Source of the DNA: Paenibacillus pabuli
GTDB lineage: Bacteria > Bacillota > Bacilli > Paenibacillales > Paenibacillaceae
Length of the DNA stretch: 64,000 bases
Direction of reading: 5' to 3'
NCBI RefSeq assembly: GCF_023101145.1
Contig: NZ_CP073714.1
Span: 3,596,001 to 3,660,000, forward strand
Positions 34,925 through 43,442 of the stretch are shown piece by piece (the stretch's first letter is position 1; each line of letters begins with the position of its first letter). The position numbers were made by a program, and so were the translations under genes. Under the pieces are notes generated by a model. That model searched no databases and was not told the origin of the DNA. It was given only the letters and a program-made list of their open reading frames with translations.

Positions 34925-35749
34925 ATGCCACGTAAATTCAGTCTGTGGGAAGGGTTTACTATCGCAGTTCTGGCAGTTATAGCTTGTGTTATGCTTTTGC
35001 CTTATGTCTGGATGGTGCTGTCATCACTGAAAAGCAACATGGACATCGTCTCGGGTTCCGGCGGGTTATTTCCAAGCAAGCCGAGCCTGGACGGATACCG
35101 AACGGTTTTTAGCGAGGCGCCGTTTGTTACGTGGCTGCTGAACAGCCTGGTGACATCCGTCATCATAACGGTAGTTACCTTATTTACCAGTGCTCTAGCC
35201 GGATATGTATTTGCCAAACATCAGTTTAAAGGCAAAAAACTGCTGTTCATTCTGATTTTGGCAACCATGATGATTCCCTTTCAGGTTATTATGATTCCCA
35301 CGTATCTGATCACGGCGGAACTTGGACTGGTTAACCATTTGCTGGCAATTATTTTGCCCAATCTGGTCAGCTCCTACGGTGTATTTCTGGCTAAACAATT
35401 CATAGAAGAGATTCCACAGGAGCTGCTTGAGGCAGCGAGGATGGACGGTTCTGGCGAATTCAGACTGATGCTTCGCATCGTTATGCCGCTTATTATGCCG
35501 ATGCTGTCAGCCTTGGGAATATTCACGTTTATGAACTCCTGGAATAACTACCTGTGGCCACTGATTGTATTAAATGATGAGAGCAAGATGACCGTTCCGT
35601 TGGCATTGGTCTATTTTAACGGAACGCACCAGGTTAATTACAACGTCGTCATGTCGGCTGCGGTACTGATTACAATACCGGTTATTATTATGTTCCTGAT
35701 CTTCCAGAAGCAATTTATTAAAGGCCTAGCTATGACGGGTATGAAATAA
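34925..35749 (+). CDS. Sugar ABC transporter permease, MalG type
   Basis: 274 residues, six hydrophobic helices; start after GGGGAGAAGCCT. The EAA loop reads LLEAARMDGSGEFRLMLRIV near residue 170, followed by a conserved MPLIMPMLSALGIFTFMNSWNNYLWPL block. It pairs with the MalF-type protein to form the membrane channel. The glycosidase gene begins 18 bases downstream, so substrate import and hydrolysis are coupled in one transcript. Confidence 0.92.
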   Translation: MPRKFSLWEGFTIAVLAVIACVMLLPYVWMVLSSLKSNMDIVSGSGGLFPSKPSLDGYRTVFSEAPFVTWLLNSLVTSVIITVVTLFTSALAGYVFAKHQFKGKKLLFILILATMMIPFQVIMIPTYLITAELGLVNHLLAIILPNLVSSYGVFLAKQFIEEIPQELLEAARMDGSGEFRLMLRIVMPLIMPMLSALGIFTFMNSWNNYLWPLIVLNDESKMTVPLALVYFNGTHQVNYNVVMSAAVLITIPVIIMFLIFQKQFIKGLAMTGMK

Positions 35750-35767
35750 CGGGCGAGGAGAAGAGTT

Positions 35768-37069
35768 ATGACTAAAATCTCAATAATCGGAGCGGGCAGT
35801 GCATTTACGCGCGAGATCGCTATGGATATCCTGCTGATTGAAGGCTTGGAGGGTGGCACCATTGCCCTGGTAGATATTGACGAGCGGCGGCTTGAGTTGG
35901 CACGCAGGCTAGTGCTTCAAATTGTAGAACGGACAGGCAAGAAGTGGGAGGTGCTTTCCTCTACGGATCGCAGAGAGGTCATTGGCGGATCACAGTTCGT
36001 AATTAACCAAATTGAAGTTGGCGGGCTGGAGACGGTTCGTTATGAATATGAAATTCCGCTGAAATACGGGGTAAAACAATGCATTGGCGATACGCTGGGC
36101 CCCGGAGGACTGTTTAAGACACTCCGTACCCTTCCCAGCTGGATGGAAATTGTACAGGACGTTGAAACGCTCTGTCCAGACTGCATCATTCTGAACTATA
36201 CCAATCCAATGTCTGCGGTTACACTCCTGACTTCCCGCATTACGGACATTCCGGTCGTGGGACTATGCCATTCCATCCAGAATACGTCCGCTCAACTGGC
36301 GGAATATGCCGGCGTTCCATATGAAGAAATGTCATGGAAAGCCGGAGGGATTAACCATATGTCCTGGTTCGTTCAGCTGTCCCATGCAGGAAGGGATCTA
36401 TATCCTGTTCTGTTGGAGAAGATACAAAGTCCTGAGCTGCTGCGGCAGGACCCGGTCCGATTTGATGCGATGAAATACTTGGGTGCATTCGTCTCGGAAT
36501 CTAGCGGCCATTTCTCGGAATATATCCCGTATTACCGTAAACGCCAATCACTTATCGACCAGCACTGCAGCACAGGTTATAACGGAGCCACGGGATTCTA
36601 TGCTGACAACTGGCCGATCTGGCGGCGAGAGAATGATGAGCAGATCGTTTCACAGCTTGAGGGAACCGCAGCGCTTGAGCTGAAATCCAGTAACGAATAT
36701 GCAGCCATTATCATTGAAGCAGTAACGAAGAATGAGCCGAAAGTTATTTATGGTAACGTTCCTAACCGGGGGTTGATTGAAAATCTTCAGGCTGATGGTG
36801 TCGTGGAAGTGGCCTGTCTCGTGGACGGGAAAGGCGTTCAGCCTTGTCGTTTTGGAAGACTGCCTGAGCATTTGGCCGCATTGTGCCGCTCAAACATGGC
36901 ATTCTTTGACCTGGCTGTGGAAGCGGTACGGAGGAGTGACCGGGAAATGGCTCGTCATGCACTGATGCTCGACCCGCTAACTGCTGCGGTATGTTCTCTG
37001 GAGGAGATTGGAAGCATGTTCGATGAATTGTATGAGGCGGAACAGGGTTTTGTTCCGGTATTGAAATGA
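35768..37069 (+). CDS. GH4 glycosidase, MelA-like (alpha-galactosidase type)
   Basis: 433 residues; start after GGCGAGGAGAAGAGTT. Family 4 glycosidases need NAD and a divalent metal and work by redox-assisted elimination. The N-terminus is the NAD fold (ISIIGAGSAFTREI, ALVDIDERRLELA), the metal ligands are Cys in GLCHSIQNTS (near 172) and His in GGINHMSWFV (near 198), and VIYGNVPNRGLIENL plus VEVACLVDGKGVQP match the MelA subgroup. It is cytoplasmic. Alpha-galactosides or alpha-galactosaminides fit the neighbours. Its stop overlaps the start of the next kinase gene. Confidence 0.88.
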   Translation: MTKISIIGAGSAFTREIAMDILLIEGLEGGTIALVDIDERRLELARRLVLQIVERTGKKWEVLSSTDRREVIGGSQFVINQIEVGGLETVRYEYEIPLKYGVKQCIGDTLGPGGLFKTLRTLPSWMEIVQDVETLCPDCIILNYTNPMSAVTLLTSRITDIPVVGLCHSIQNTSAQLAEYAGVPYEEMSWKAGGINHMSWFVQLSHAGRDLYPVLLEKIQSPELLRQDPVRFDAMKYLGAFVSESSGHFSEYIPYYRKRQSLIDQHCSTGYNGATGFYADNWPIWRRENDEQIVSQLEGTAALELKSSNEYAAIIIEAVTKNEPKVIYGNVPNRGLIENLQADGVVEVACLVDGKGVQPCRFGRLPEHLAALCRSNMAFFDLAVEAVRRSDREMARHALMLDPLTAAVCSLEEIGSMFDELYEAEQGFVPVLK

Positions 37070-38022
37070 TGAAGAGACAAGAAACAAGTCCCGTTGTTGT
37101 CATTGCTGGTGAGCTAAATGTAGACGTCATTGTATCCGGAGGGGATGTGATGCCGGAATGGAATCGGGAGAAAATGGTTGATGGCTTCGAGGTTGTATTG
37201 GGTTCCTCATCAGCAATTACAGCCTGTGCGCTGGCAAGCTTGGGAGCGGATGTGAGATTCGTCAGTGTAGTGGGGGATGACGACTTCGGAAAATTCTGTA
37301 TAGCTGAGCTGCAGCGTATGGGCGTGAATACAGAACATGTAACCCGATTGTCTGGCATCAGGACAGGTGTGACTCTATCCCTATCCACACCTGACGACCG
37401 CGGGTTGTTAACATATGCTGGCAGCATCCCGTTATTGACACCTAATTATATTCCGGAGTCGTTGTTGCAGCAGGCAGCACATCTTCATTTTGGTTCCTAT
37501 TATTTACAAGATGGGATGAGACCCCACTGGCTTGGTCTTTTTGCAAAGTTGCGGGTAAACGGGATCAGCACGTCTTTTGATACTGGTTGGGATGTATCCA
37601 ATCAATGGGACCGTGAGGGCATAAGTGAATTACTGACGGTGACGGATTTGTTTATTCCCAGCGAGGATGAATTACTGCACATTTTCCCTGCCGATAGGAT
37701 AGCCGATGTGCTTGACTCTATGCTTCCTGCTGTGGCGGGAATTGTAGCCGTCAAACAAGGGTCAAAAGGCGCTACACTGCGCGAGCTGAACGAAAGTAGA
37801 ATATCGGCCGAATCTTACACTTTGACGCCCGTCGATACGACAGGGGCAGGGGACTGTTTCAACGCAGGAATCATATATGGATACTTGCTAGGAATGCGAA
37901 GCGAAGAACTGCTGCGATTTGCCAATGCATGTGGGGCTTTATCAACACTAGGCATTGGTGGCACAGGAAGCTTGCCAACGATGGAGACTGTCCATCTTTT
38001 ACAGACTGAGCATGAACAATAA
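37066..38022 (+). CDS. PfkB-family carbohydrate kinase
   Basis: 318 residues; the start overlaps the GH4 stop by four bases (ATGA). Ribokinase-fold marks: VIAGELNVDVIVSGG, EVVLGSSSAITACALASLGADV, FVSVVGDDDFGKF, LFIPSEDELLHIF, and the anion-hole motif PVDTTGAGDCFNAGIIYGYLLG with catalytic Asp in GAGD. It is distinct from the FruK/LacC-like kinase upstream and likely phosphorylates the free monosaccharide released by the GH4 enzyme, so the two kinases would act before and after the SIS-domain isomerase. Confidence 0.88.
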   Translation: MMKRQETSPVVVIAGELNVDVIVSGGDVMPEWNREKMVDGFEVVLGSSSAITACALASLGADVRFVSVVGDDDFGKFCIAELQRMGVNTEHVTRLSGIRTGVTLSLSTPDDRGLLTYAGSIPLLTPNYIPESLLQQAAHLHFGSYYLQDGMRPHWLGLFAKLRVNGISTSFDTGWDVSNQWDREGISELLTVTDLFIPSEDELLHIFPADRIADVLDSMLPAVAGIVAVKQGSKGATLRELNESRISAESYTLTPVDTTGAGDCFNAGIIYGYLLGMRSEELLRFANACGALSTLGIGGTGSLPTMETVHLLQTEHEQ

Positions 38023-38071
38023 AGCCTGGCTTTACACTAGGCAACCAAATTGAACAAAGGGAGTTGAGAGT

Positions 38072-39619
38072 ATGTTGAAATTCGGTAAAACATTGCTGGT
38101 GGGATTAAGTATGGCGGTAGGGATAGGCTTGGTTTCAGGAATTGAATGGTCCTCATCAGCTGCCGCAGCAGGCACAGACTACTATGTGGCGACAAACGGA
38201 AATGACTCTAATGCGGGGACGAGCACCGCGCCATGGAAGACGCTGCAGCACGCAGCGGATGCTGTTCCTGCAGGCAGTACAGTGCATGTTCGTGGCGGGG
38301 TGTACAACCAGAAGCTGAAGATCTCCCGCTCAGGCTCAGCTTCACAGGGACCGATTGTATTCACTAACGATGGCACAGAGACTCCGATTATTGACGGCAC
38401 AGGACTTTCGGTTAGCGGGATTGAAGGGCTGATTGACCTGACCGATGTAAATTACGTTACCATTCAGGGATTTGAAATTCGCAATTATACTACAGCTACT
38501 AAGGACGTCATGCCTGTAGGCATTTATGTTCACGGATCAGGCAGCTTCATCAATTTGTCTGGCAACAAAGTCCATGATATCAAAAACACCGCCACGCCTA
38601 CCGGCAGTGACCTGCTTGGCCGTGACGCACATGGGATTGCTGTATATGGCACGAAGGCACCCGAATCCATTCACGATATTACGATTAATGGTAATGAACT
38701 GTACAATCTTGTGCTCGGCTCCAGCGAATCGCTGGTTCTCAACGGTAACGTGGACACTTTCTCGGTGACGAATAATGTCATTCACGATAACGACAACATT
38801 GGCATTGATCTCATCGGTTTTGAGGGGAAAGCGCCGAATACGGCTTACGACCAGGTACGGAACGGACTCGTGAAGGGAAACAGAGTCTACAATATCACTT
38901 CCAACAATAATCCTTCGTATGGGAAGTCACTTCCGAATAACAGTAATGCAGCGGATGGCATCTATGTCGATGGCGGCAAGGATAGTATTATTGAACAGAA
39001 CTACAGCTACAACAATGATATCGGTATCGAGATTGCATCCGAGCATGCCGGTAAGTCTACCAGCAATATTACTGTTCGCAGCAACGCAGTCTACAACAAC
39101 CGACTTACTGGTATCGCCATGGGTGGGTATGATACCAAACGTGGCTCCACAGTAAATTGTAAAATCGTTAATAATACGGTATACAAAAATGATACGCTTG
39201 GCGATGGCAGCGGCCAGCTTTACGTTCAATTCGACACACAAAATAACGTAATCAAGAACAACATTTTTGTTGCCAGTTCCACAGATGTGTTGATTTACAA
39301 TGAATACACCAAGAATTCCGGAAATGTTGTGGATTACAATCTTTACTTTGCCCCTGCCGGAAGCAATGGAGCGAGCTGGACATGGAAGAATAAAGATTAT
39401 ACAGGATTCTCCGCTTATAAAACGGGCACTGGTAATGACGCGCATTCCTTGTTCATCGATCCCAAATTTGTGAATGCTTCAGGATACGATTTCCATCTCC
39501 AATCTTCATCTCCAGCGATTGATGCCGGAAACACGGACAATGCAATTATCGGAACACTGGACATTGAGGGAAAACCGAGAGTACAGGGAGCTGCTGTGAA
39601 TATCGGGGCTTACGAATGA
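38072..39619 (+). CDS. Secreted right-handed beta-helix protein (putative polysaccharide lyase/hydrolase)
   Basis: 515 residues; start after AAGGGAGTTGAGAGT. Residues 1-33 are a signal peptide ending in AAAAG. The mature start TDYYVATNGNDSNAGTSTAP is the DUF1565 opening of many beta-helix enzymes, and HVRGGVY follows. Between residues 110 and 420 Asn-rich rungs recur (NYVTIQGFEIRN, DITINGNELYN, GLVKGNRVYNI, NITVRSNAVYNN). The C-terminus ends SPAIDAGN...VNIGAYE. PL6, PL9 and several GH families share the build; active-site residues could not be assigned. Fifty bases after the kinase gene, it may release the substrate for the importer. Confidence 0.75.
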   Translation: MLKFGKTLLVGLSMAVGIGLVSGIEWSSSAAAAGTDYYVATNGNDSNAGTSTAPWKTLQHAADAVPAGSTVHVRGGVYNQKLKISRSGSASQGPIVFTNDGTETPIIDGTGLSVSGIEGLIDLTDVNYVTIQGFEIRNYTTATKDVMPVGIYVHGSGSFINLSGNKVHDIKNTATPTGSDLLGRDAHGIAVYGTKAPESIHDITINGNELYNLVLGSSESLVLNGNVDTFSVTNNVIHDNDNIGIDLIGFEGKAPNTAYDQVRNGLVKGNRVYNITSNNNPSYGKSLPNNSNAADGIYVDGGKDSIIEQNYSYNNDIGIEIASEHAGKSTSNITVRSNAVYNNRLTGIAMGGYDTKRGSTVNCKIVNNTVYKNDTLGDGSGQLYVQFDTQNNVIKNNIFVASSTDVLIYNEYTKNSGNVVDYNLYFAPAGSNGASWTWKNKDYTGFSAYKTGTGNDAHSLFIDPKFVNASGYDFHLQSSSPAIDAGNTDNAIIGTLDIEGKPRVQGAAVNIGAYE

Positions 39620-39663
39620 GACTTATAATCTAATGGGAAGATTCTTCCTAAGACAATATCGAC

Positions 39664-39700
39664 AAGGGTAGCTGAGTGATCAGCTGCCTTTGTTTTATTT
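39664..39700 (+). terminator. Terminator closing the sugar catabolic operon
   Basis: Stem GGTAGCTGA/TCAGCTGCC with one G-T pair, loop GTGA, then a T-rich tract. Confidence 0.88.
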
Positions 39701-39869
39701 TAAGAGTAATAATCCTCTTTAAATAGCTGTCCCTGAATTAGACCTTACGTAAACCCATATTTAGGTAGGGTGCGGCATTTCCATTTCGAGCCAAGGATAG
39801 TAAAATCGGTTATAGCATGATTAATGCTAAGGTTAATTCACAACTGTAGGAAAGAAAGGAGGGTATGGA

Positions 39870-41531
39870 ATGAAACCCGGTTCCATCAAGAACAGCATGG
39901 TCATCTATTGGACCATAATCTTAATGCTAGTTTTGACTGCGTGTTCTCGATCAGAACAAAATGTAGATCCGCCACTCACACAACCCGCTCATCCTAAACA
40001 GCAGTCCGTTGAATACAAGCCGAACCCAGATGAACCCGCATGGAAGCTTGATAACACGCCAGTGGATTTGACCTGGTTTGTAGGCGCGAACTGGTATGGT
40101 CACACATGGGGTGAGAGCATGACCTCCAAGATTGTAACTGAGAAAACAGGTGTCAACATCAAATTCGAAGTGCCATCTGGTGAAGCCAGCGAACAAATTG
40201 CGCTTATGATGACATCCGGCAAGCTGCCGGATTTGATAACAATTGGCTCGTGGGAAAGTGCAATGAATAAGTTATGGGAAGGCGGCCAGGTATATGCTTT
40301 AAATGAATTGGCGGATCAATATGATCCTTACTTTTTCAAGGTCGCGGGGGACGGTACATTGAGGTGGTATCGTCAGGAAAACGGTAATACATATGGCATT
40401 CCAAATGATTCATACAGCCCCGGCCTGATGAAGGCTACCGGTTTGACGGCTGCAAACCAAACCTTTTTGGTCCGAAAAGACCTGTACGAGGCTATGGGCA
40501 GACCGGATTTGAGTACTCCTGATGGCTTTTTGAACGCATTACAACTCTTAAAAGATCAGTATTCTGTATACAAAGGTCAGCTCATCAGTCCTTTCTTTGC
40601 TCAGGGGAATGTCTCTTACGGGATGACCGAGTACCTGCAAAATCTGCTGGCTATCCCTCATGAAAAGAACGGTAAATTTAATGACCGCATGACCGACCCA
40701 GACTATATCACTTGGCTGAAAACCTTCCGTACAGCCTATGAGCGTGGCTTGATTAATGTGGATTTCCTGGTGGACTCGAATGCTCAGGTAGAGGAAAAAA
40801 CCAGCAATGCCCGTTATTTTATGATGATTCGCGAGTGGACTGGCATGGCGGCGATCAATCCGATCTTGGCTTCGGGTGCATATCCGAATTCGTACTACAT
40901 CGCTGTGGATGGACCGCAAAACAGCCACGGTGATTCCGCCAGGCTGTTCCCTGGTAACATGGACGGCTGGATGGTTACGATGATTAGCAAATCCACCAAG
41001 AATCCTGAACGAGCTATCCGCTTCTTGACCTATCTGGCCAGCGAAGAAGGCCAAAGGGATGTATTCCTCGGCAAAGAAGGCGAAACATGGGCGATGGAGA
41101 ATGGCAAACCGCAGTTGACGGCGGAAATGGTCCAATTGCTTGACATCGATAGGGAGCGGCTGGAAAAGGAATACGGTATCATGGATACCTACTGGATGCT
41201 GCGCAACCCTGCCTTCGTTAACCAGTGGAGACCGGAAAAGGCGCCATCCGTTAAGCAAATGGAGGAGTTCGCGAACAAACAGGCGGATATGGACAGCGGC
41301 ATCTATAAGGGAATAGATCCTGTTGGGGATTCCGATATAGCCTTATCCTGGTCGCGTATTTCTCAGAATTGGGAAGAAGTTCTGCCTGAACTGATTACTG
41401 CCAAAGATGAAGCTGCGTTTGATAAAATTTTCGAAAATTTCTTGGCCCGCCGTGTGAATTACGGTTTTAATCAGGTAATGGAATACCGTCAGACCGAGCT
41501 GGAAGCGAGAAAAGCCAAGATGGCTGAATAA
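39870..41531 (+). CDS. Extracellular solute-binding lipoprotein (LplA-like), no adjacent permease
   Basis: 553 residues; start after AAGGAGGGTATGGA. Lipoprotein signal with lipobox VLTAC near residue 25. The mature protein is the long, about 500-residue, family 1 binding protein seen beside YesM/YesN systems in Paenibacillus: SKIVTEKTGVNIKFEVP, ALMMTSGKLPDLITIG, YGIPNDSYSP and FPGNMDGWMVTMISKSTKNPERAIRFLTYL. The usual YtcP/LplB permease genes are absent; a sensor kinase gene follows after 73 bases. It could present a sugar to the kinase or serve permeases elsewhere. Confidence 0.85.
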   Translation: MKPGSIKNSMVIYWTIILMLVLTACSRSEQNVDPPLTQPAHPKQQSVEYKPNPDEPAWKLDNTPVDLTWFVGANWYGHTWGESMTSKIVTEKTGVNIKFEVPSGEASEQIALMMTSGKLPDLITIGSWESAMNKLWEGGQVYALNELADQYDPYFFKVAGDGTLRWYRQENGNTYGIPNDSYSPGLMKATGLTAANQTFLVRKDLYEAMGRPDLSTPDGFLNALQLLKDQYSVYKGQLISPFFAQGNVSYGMTEYLQNLLAIPHEKNGKFNDRMTDPDYITWLKTFRTAYERGLINVDFLVDSNAQVEEKTSNARYFMMIREWTGMAAINPILASGAYPNSYYIAVDGPQNSHGDSARLFPGNMDGWMVTMISKSTKNPERAIRFLTYLASEEGQRDVFLGKEGETWAMENGKPQLTAEMVQLLDIDRERLEKEYGIMDTYWMLRNPAFVNQWRPEKAPSVKQMEEFANKQADMDSGIYKGIDPVGDSDIALSWSRISQNWEEVLPELITAKDEAAFDKIFENFLARRVNYGFNQVMEYRQTELEARKAKMAE

Positions 41532-41604
41532 TCATTTCCTAACATCCTCTCTCTTTCGGCTAACTTGTAATATATGGTATAACAAAGGTGGTGAGGACTT
41601 CAGA

Positions 41605-43440
41605 ATGAATTACCTACTGACTAGATTGAGGAAACTTTACCGCAACGCCCGTATATCCCAAAAGCTGTTTCTGGCGTTTAGCCTGATGATTGCCATACCC
41701 GTTATATTAGTATCCTTTTTATATATTCGCATGCAGGAAACCCAGCTATACAAGGACGCTATGGCAGCAGGCAACAGCCACGCTACATGGTTAAACGAAC
41801 AATTGCGCAGCAGAATGGACATCATTGAGAACGCTTCCAACACTGCGCTCACTCAAAAGTCATTTGTGGATTTTATTCATTCCAATATGCTTGTGGATGG
41901 ACTGCGACTGGTGAAATTTAAGCAAAACCAATTTGAGCAAATGCAAAGCATCATTCAAAGTAATGCGATGATCAGTGAGCTCAGCTTTTACGTAGATAAC
42001 CCGAACTTGTATGAAATCTGGCCTGAAATCTATCATTATAATAAATTTTGGCCGCAGGATTACTGGGCAAAGCTTCGGGATGAAGGTGGTGCGGCTTACC
42101 GTTTGTTTTCTTTTAAGGATGGTGAAAAAACGTTATCCTACTACCGACTGGTTCGCCTTCAGGGCCAGGAGAAAAAACGACCGAGTATTATGGAAATTCG
42201 CGTCCCGCACAGCATGTTTTTCAGCGACCTGCTCCAGGAGAGCAAGGGAGATTTCTTTTCTGTTTTGATGAACGAAAGCGATCCTCTCCAATATGTCTAT
42301 AATCCACAGCATGAGTTTGCGCAAAAAGCTGGGAAAGGACTCGATGAAATCCTTAGTGCTGTTCATCGCCAGCTGGATGTACTGTCACAGGAAAATCCCG
42401 TTAAGATTAAGGTAGGTGATCAGAGCTACTATGCACTTTACCGATACATAGCTCCGCTAAATACTTATGTGGTCGATATCGCCTCCCATCAGGCATTGAT
42501 GAAGGGGCCGCGCAGCTGGTATGCATTTGTGGTAACGATTACATTATGTGTTCTGCTGCTTATCATGCTGCTCGTTTCACATACAACTAGGCGCATTTTC
42601 CGACGGCTGGACAGCGTACTGGCTTCAATGCGTCAGGTACGAAAAGGAGATCTGGATGCAGCGATTGATACCGGCCTTGATGAGAACGAAAGAGGGGATG
42701 AGATTGATGAAGTGGCTGTGAGCTACAACAAAATGTTACATGAGGTCCAACGTCTGATGACACAGGTCGTGGATAAACAATTGATCGCCAAAAACGCACA
42801 GCTGCATTCACTGCATTCGCAGATCAACTCTCATTTTTTGTATAACGCACTGGAATCTATTCGTATGCTCGCGGAGGTTCAACGACAACCTGTTATTGCG
42901 AATTCATTGGTATCATTAGGTTCGCAACTTCGCTACAGCATGCAGTGGCGCAGCGATACGGTTGCTCTTCGCGAGGAACTAGCCAACATTCAAAGTTACG
43001 TTCAATTTATTAATTTAATGGAAGGTGGCAGCATCATGTTGACGGCAGATCTCCCGCAGGAGGTGCTCCGATATGCGATTCCTAAAATGTGCATGCAGCC
43101 TATCGTTGAAAATGCAGTGCATCACGCAACACCATCAGGCGGGAGTGTGTGTATTCAGATCACCGTTTCAGTGGAGAATGACCGCTTGCTCATTAACATA
43201 CAAGATGATGGAGAGGGTTTAGACCCGGAGATGTTAGTTCGACTGCAAGCGGCACTGCGAGGAGACTCGGATTCGCCGATTGTTACCAGCAAGAACGGAC
43301 TTGGTTTGGAAAATGTAAATAAGCGGCTGCAGCTTCATTATGGCGAGAATTGCGGTCTTTGGATTGATAGTGTTCAGGGCGCTTATACCTGTGTAACGAT
43401 ACGTTTGCCTTGGGAAAATGTAAATCTTGGAGGGTGGTAG
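41605..43440 (+). CDS. YesM-type sensor histidine kinase
   Basis: 611 residues; start after AAAGGTGGTGAGGACTTCAG. Membrane helices at about 20-42 and 308-330 enclose a 265-residue outer sensor, then a HAMP linker (TRRIFRRLDSVLASMRQVRKGD). The phospho-acceptor is His410 in QINSHFLYNALES, where the family norm is QINPHFLYN, so Pro is Ser here. The ATPase part has the N box IVENAVHH, DDGEGLDPE and KNGLGLENVNKRL. The response-regulator gene starts two bases downstream. The preceding lipoprotein and following glucanase suggest that it senses a polysaccharide fragment. Confidence 0.93.
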   Translation: MNYLLTRLRKLYRNARISQKLFLAFSLMIAIPVILVSFLYIRMQETQLYKDAMAAGNSHATWLNEQLRSRMDIIENASNTALTQKSFVDFIHSNMLVDGLRLVKFKQNQFEQMQSIIQSNAMISELSFYVDNPNLYEIWPEIYHYNKFWPQDYWAKLRDEGGAAYRLFSFKDGEKTLSYYRLVRLQGQEKKRPSIMEIRVPHSMFFSDLLQESKGDFFSVLMNESDPLQYVYNPQHEFAQKAGKGLDEILSAVHRQLDVLSQENPVKIKVGDQSYYALYRYIAPLNTYVVDIASHQALMKGPRSWYAFVVTITLCVLLLIMLLVSHTTRRIFRRLDSVLASMRQVRKGDLDAAIDTGLDENERGDEIDEVAVSYNKMLHEVQRLMTQVVDKQLIAKNAQLHSLHSQINSHFLYNALESIRMLAEVQRQPVIANSLVSLGSQLRYSMQWRSDTVALREELANIQSYVQFINLMEGGSIMLTADLPQEVLRYAIPKMCMQPIVENAVHHATPSGGSVCIQITVSVENDRLLINIQDDGEGLDPEMLVRLQAALRGDSDSPIVTSKNGLGLENVNKRLQLHYGENCGLWIDSVQGAYTCVTIRLPWENVNLGGW

Positions 43441-43442
43441 GA

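Noticed and set aside
32659..38022. Fructoselysine (frl-type) operon as an alternative reading of the sugar locus
   Set aside because: SIS, ABC and PfkB genes fit it, but frl systems need no GH4 enzyme, FruK/LacC kinase or class II aldolase.
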